Below are positions 5,332 to 5,479 of a stretch of 5,479 nt of DNA, piece by piece. Below the pieces are notes generated by a model. The model was not told where the DNA came from. It did not search any database and worked only from the letters and a program-made list of their open reading frames with translations. The translations under genes and the position numbers were made by a program. The stretch's first letter is position 1. Each line of letters opens with the position of its first letter. The DNA is from Chthoniobacterales bacterium (GTDB taxonomy: Bacteria; Verrucomicrobiota; Verrucomicrobiia; Chthoniobacterales; UBA10450): positions 1 to 5,479 of the forward strand of contig JACCZQ010000255.1 in assembly GCA_013695905.1 (NCBI GenBank), in the 5' to 3' direction.

Positions 5332-5370
5332 TTCCTCTTCCGTCTGCCCCGGAGAGCAAACGAAGAGGAA
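5332..5370 (-). promoter_or_regulatory. Long hairpin between tuf and tRNA-Trp
   Basis: In the transcribed strand TTCCTCTTCG (5370-5361) pairs with 5342 and 5340-5332, with a single bulged base at 5341. The stem continues with TTTGCTC/GGGCAGA (two G-U pairs) to a UCCG loop closed by C-G, an extra-stable UNCG-type tetraloop. The whole is about 17 bp in 39 nt. It is followed by a purine-rich run and no U-tract, so processing between the tuf mRNA and the tRNA is more likely than termination. Confidence 0.6.
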
Positions 5371-5382
5371 GAGGAAGTTATA

Positions 5383-5479
5383 TTAATCCAAAATGTCGCC
5401 GACGCGACCCGCGCCGACGGTCTTGCCACCTTCACGGATCGCGAAGCGGATCGTCTTCTCCATCGCGATCGGCGTGATC
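5383..5479 (-). CDS. tuf: Elongation factor Tu, C-terminal end (runs off window)
   Basis: EF-Tu is the GTPase that delivers aminoacyl-tRNA to the ribosomal A site. Only the last 31 residues are visible. They run from [20 protein letters not shown] to [11 protein letters not shown] and a TAA stop, which is the end of the domain III beta-barrel; [16 protein letters not shown] is nearly invariant in the family. The ending GDILD replaces the more usual V(T/S)KI(L/I)-type tail, within normal variation. It precedes tRNA-Trp by 80 nt containing a strong hairpin. Whether a second tuf copy exists elsewhere cannot be told here. Confidence 0.97.
   Translation of the reverse strand, partial: ITPIAMEKTIRFAIREGGKTVGAGRVGDILD

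Noticed and set aside
5127..5435. Minus-strand frame of 102 codons over the tRNA region
   Set aside because: It runs through tRNA-Trp and the tuf end, so it is not credible as a gene.

Overview
The window holds most of the classic bacterial translation/transcription cluster on the minus strand. In transcription order (right to left) it carries the 3' end of tuf (EF-Tu), tRNA-Trp(CCA), secE, nusG, rplK (L11), then rplA (L1), rplJ (L10), rplL (L7/L12) and the 5' third of rpoB. All of these are confident calls from protein motifs or, for the tRNA, a complete cloverleaf. The organism is a GC-rich bacterium. The protein sequences, the near absence of Shine-Dalgarno sequences and the repeat-laden spacers suggest Verrucomicrobiota (an Opitutus/Chthoniobacter-like lineage), but this is inferred from sequence resemblance alone.

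The unusual part is the middle. rplK and rplA, normally adjacent and co-transcribed, are separated by about 1 kb holding a plus-strand gene that opposes the operon. It would encode a secreted protein of about 256 aa that I do not recognise. As written it has no ATG/GTG/TTG start in front of a clear signal peptide (a CTG sits where the start should be). It also needs a +1 frame change near position 3230 to join its two halves, so it is called a pseudogene or frameshifted gene. Between it and rplA lies a good sigma70-type promoter for rplA (TTGACA, 16 nt, TACTTT), so the operon appears split into tuf-trnW-secE-nusG-rplK and rplA-rplJ-rplL-rpoB units. Downstream of the pseudogene, between convergent stops, four inverted repeats are packed into about 85 bases.

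The other spacers are also structured. The tuf-tRNA gap has a 17-bp hairpin with a UCCG tetraloop, and a hairpin overlaps the 3' end of tRNA-Trp. The nusG-rplK gap is almost entirely a 17-18 bp inverted repeat built from gggttcagg-type units. The rplJ-rplL gap has three small hairpins, and the rplL-rpoB gap (268 nt) has a strong hairpin after rplL plus a long leader fold. Only rplL has a clear Shine-Dalgarno sequence.

No CRISPR array, transposase, recombinase or rRNA was seen. I found no convincing new multi-gene system. The notable biology is the interrupted ribosomal operon and its repeat-rich joints.
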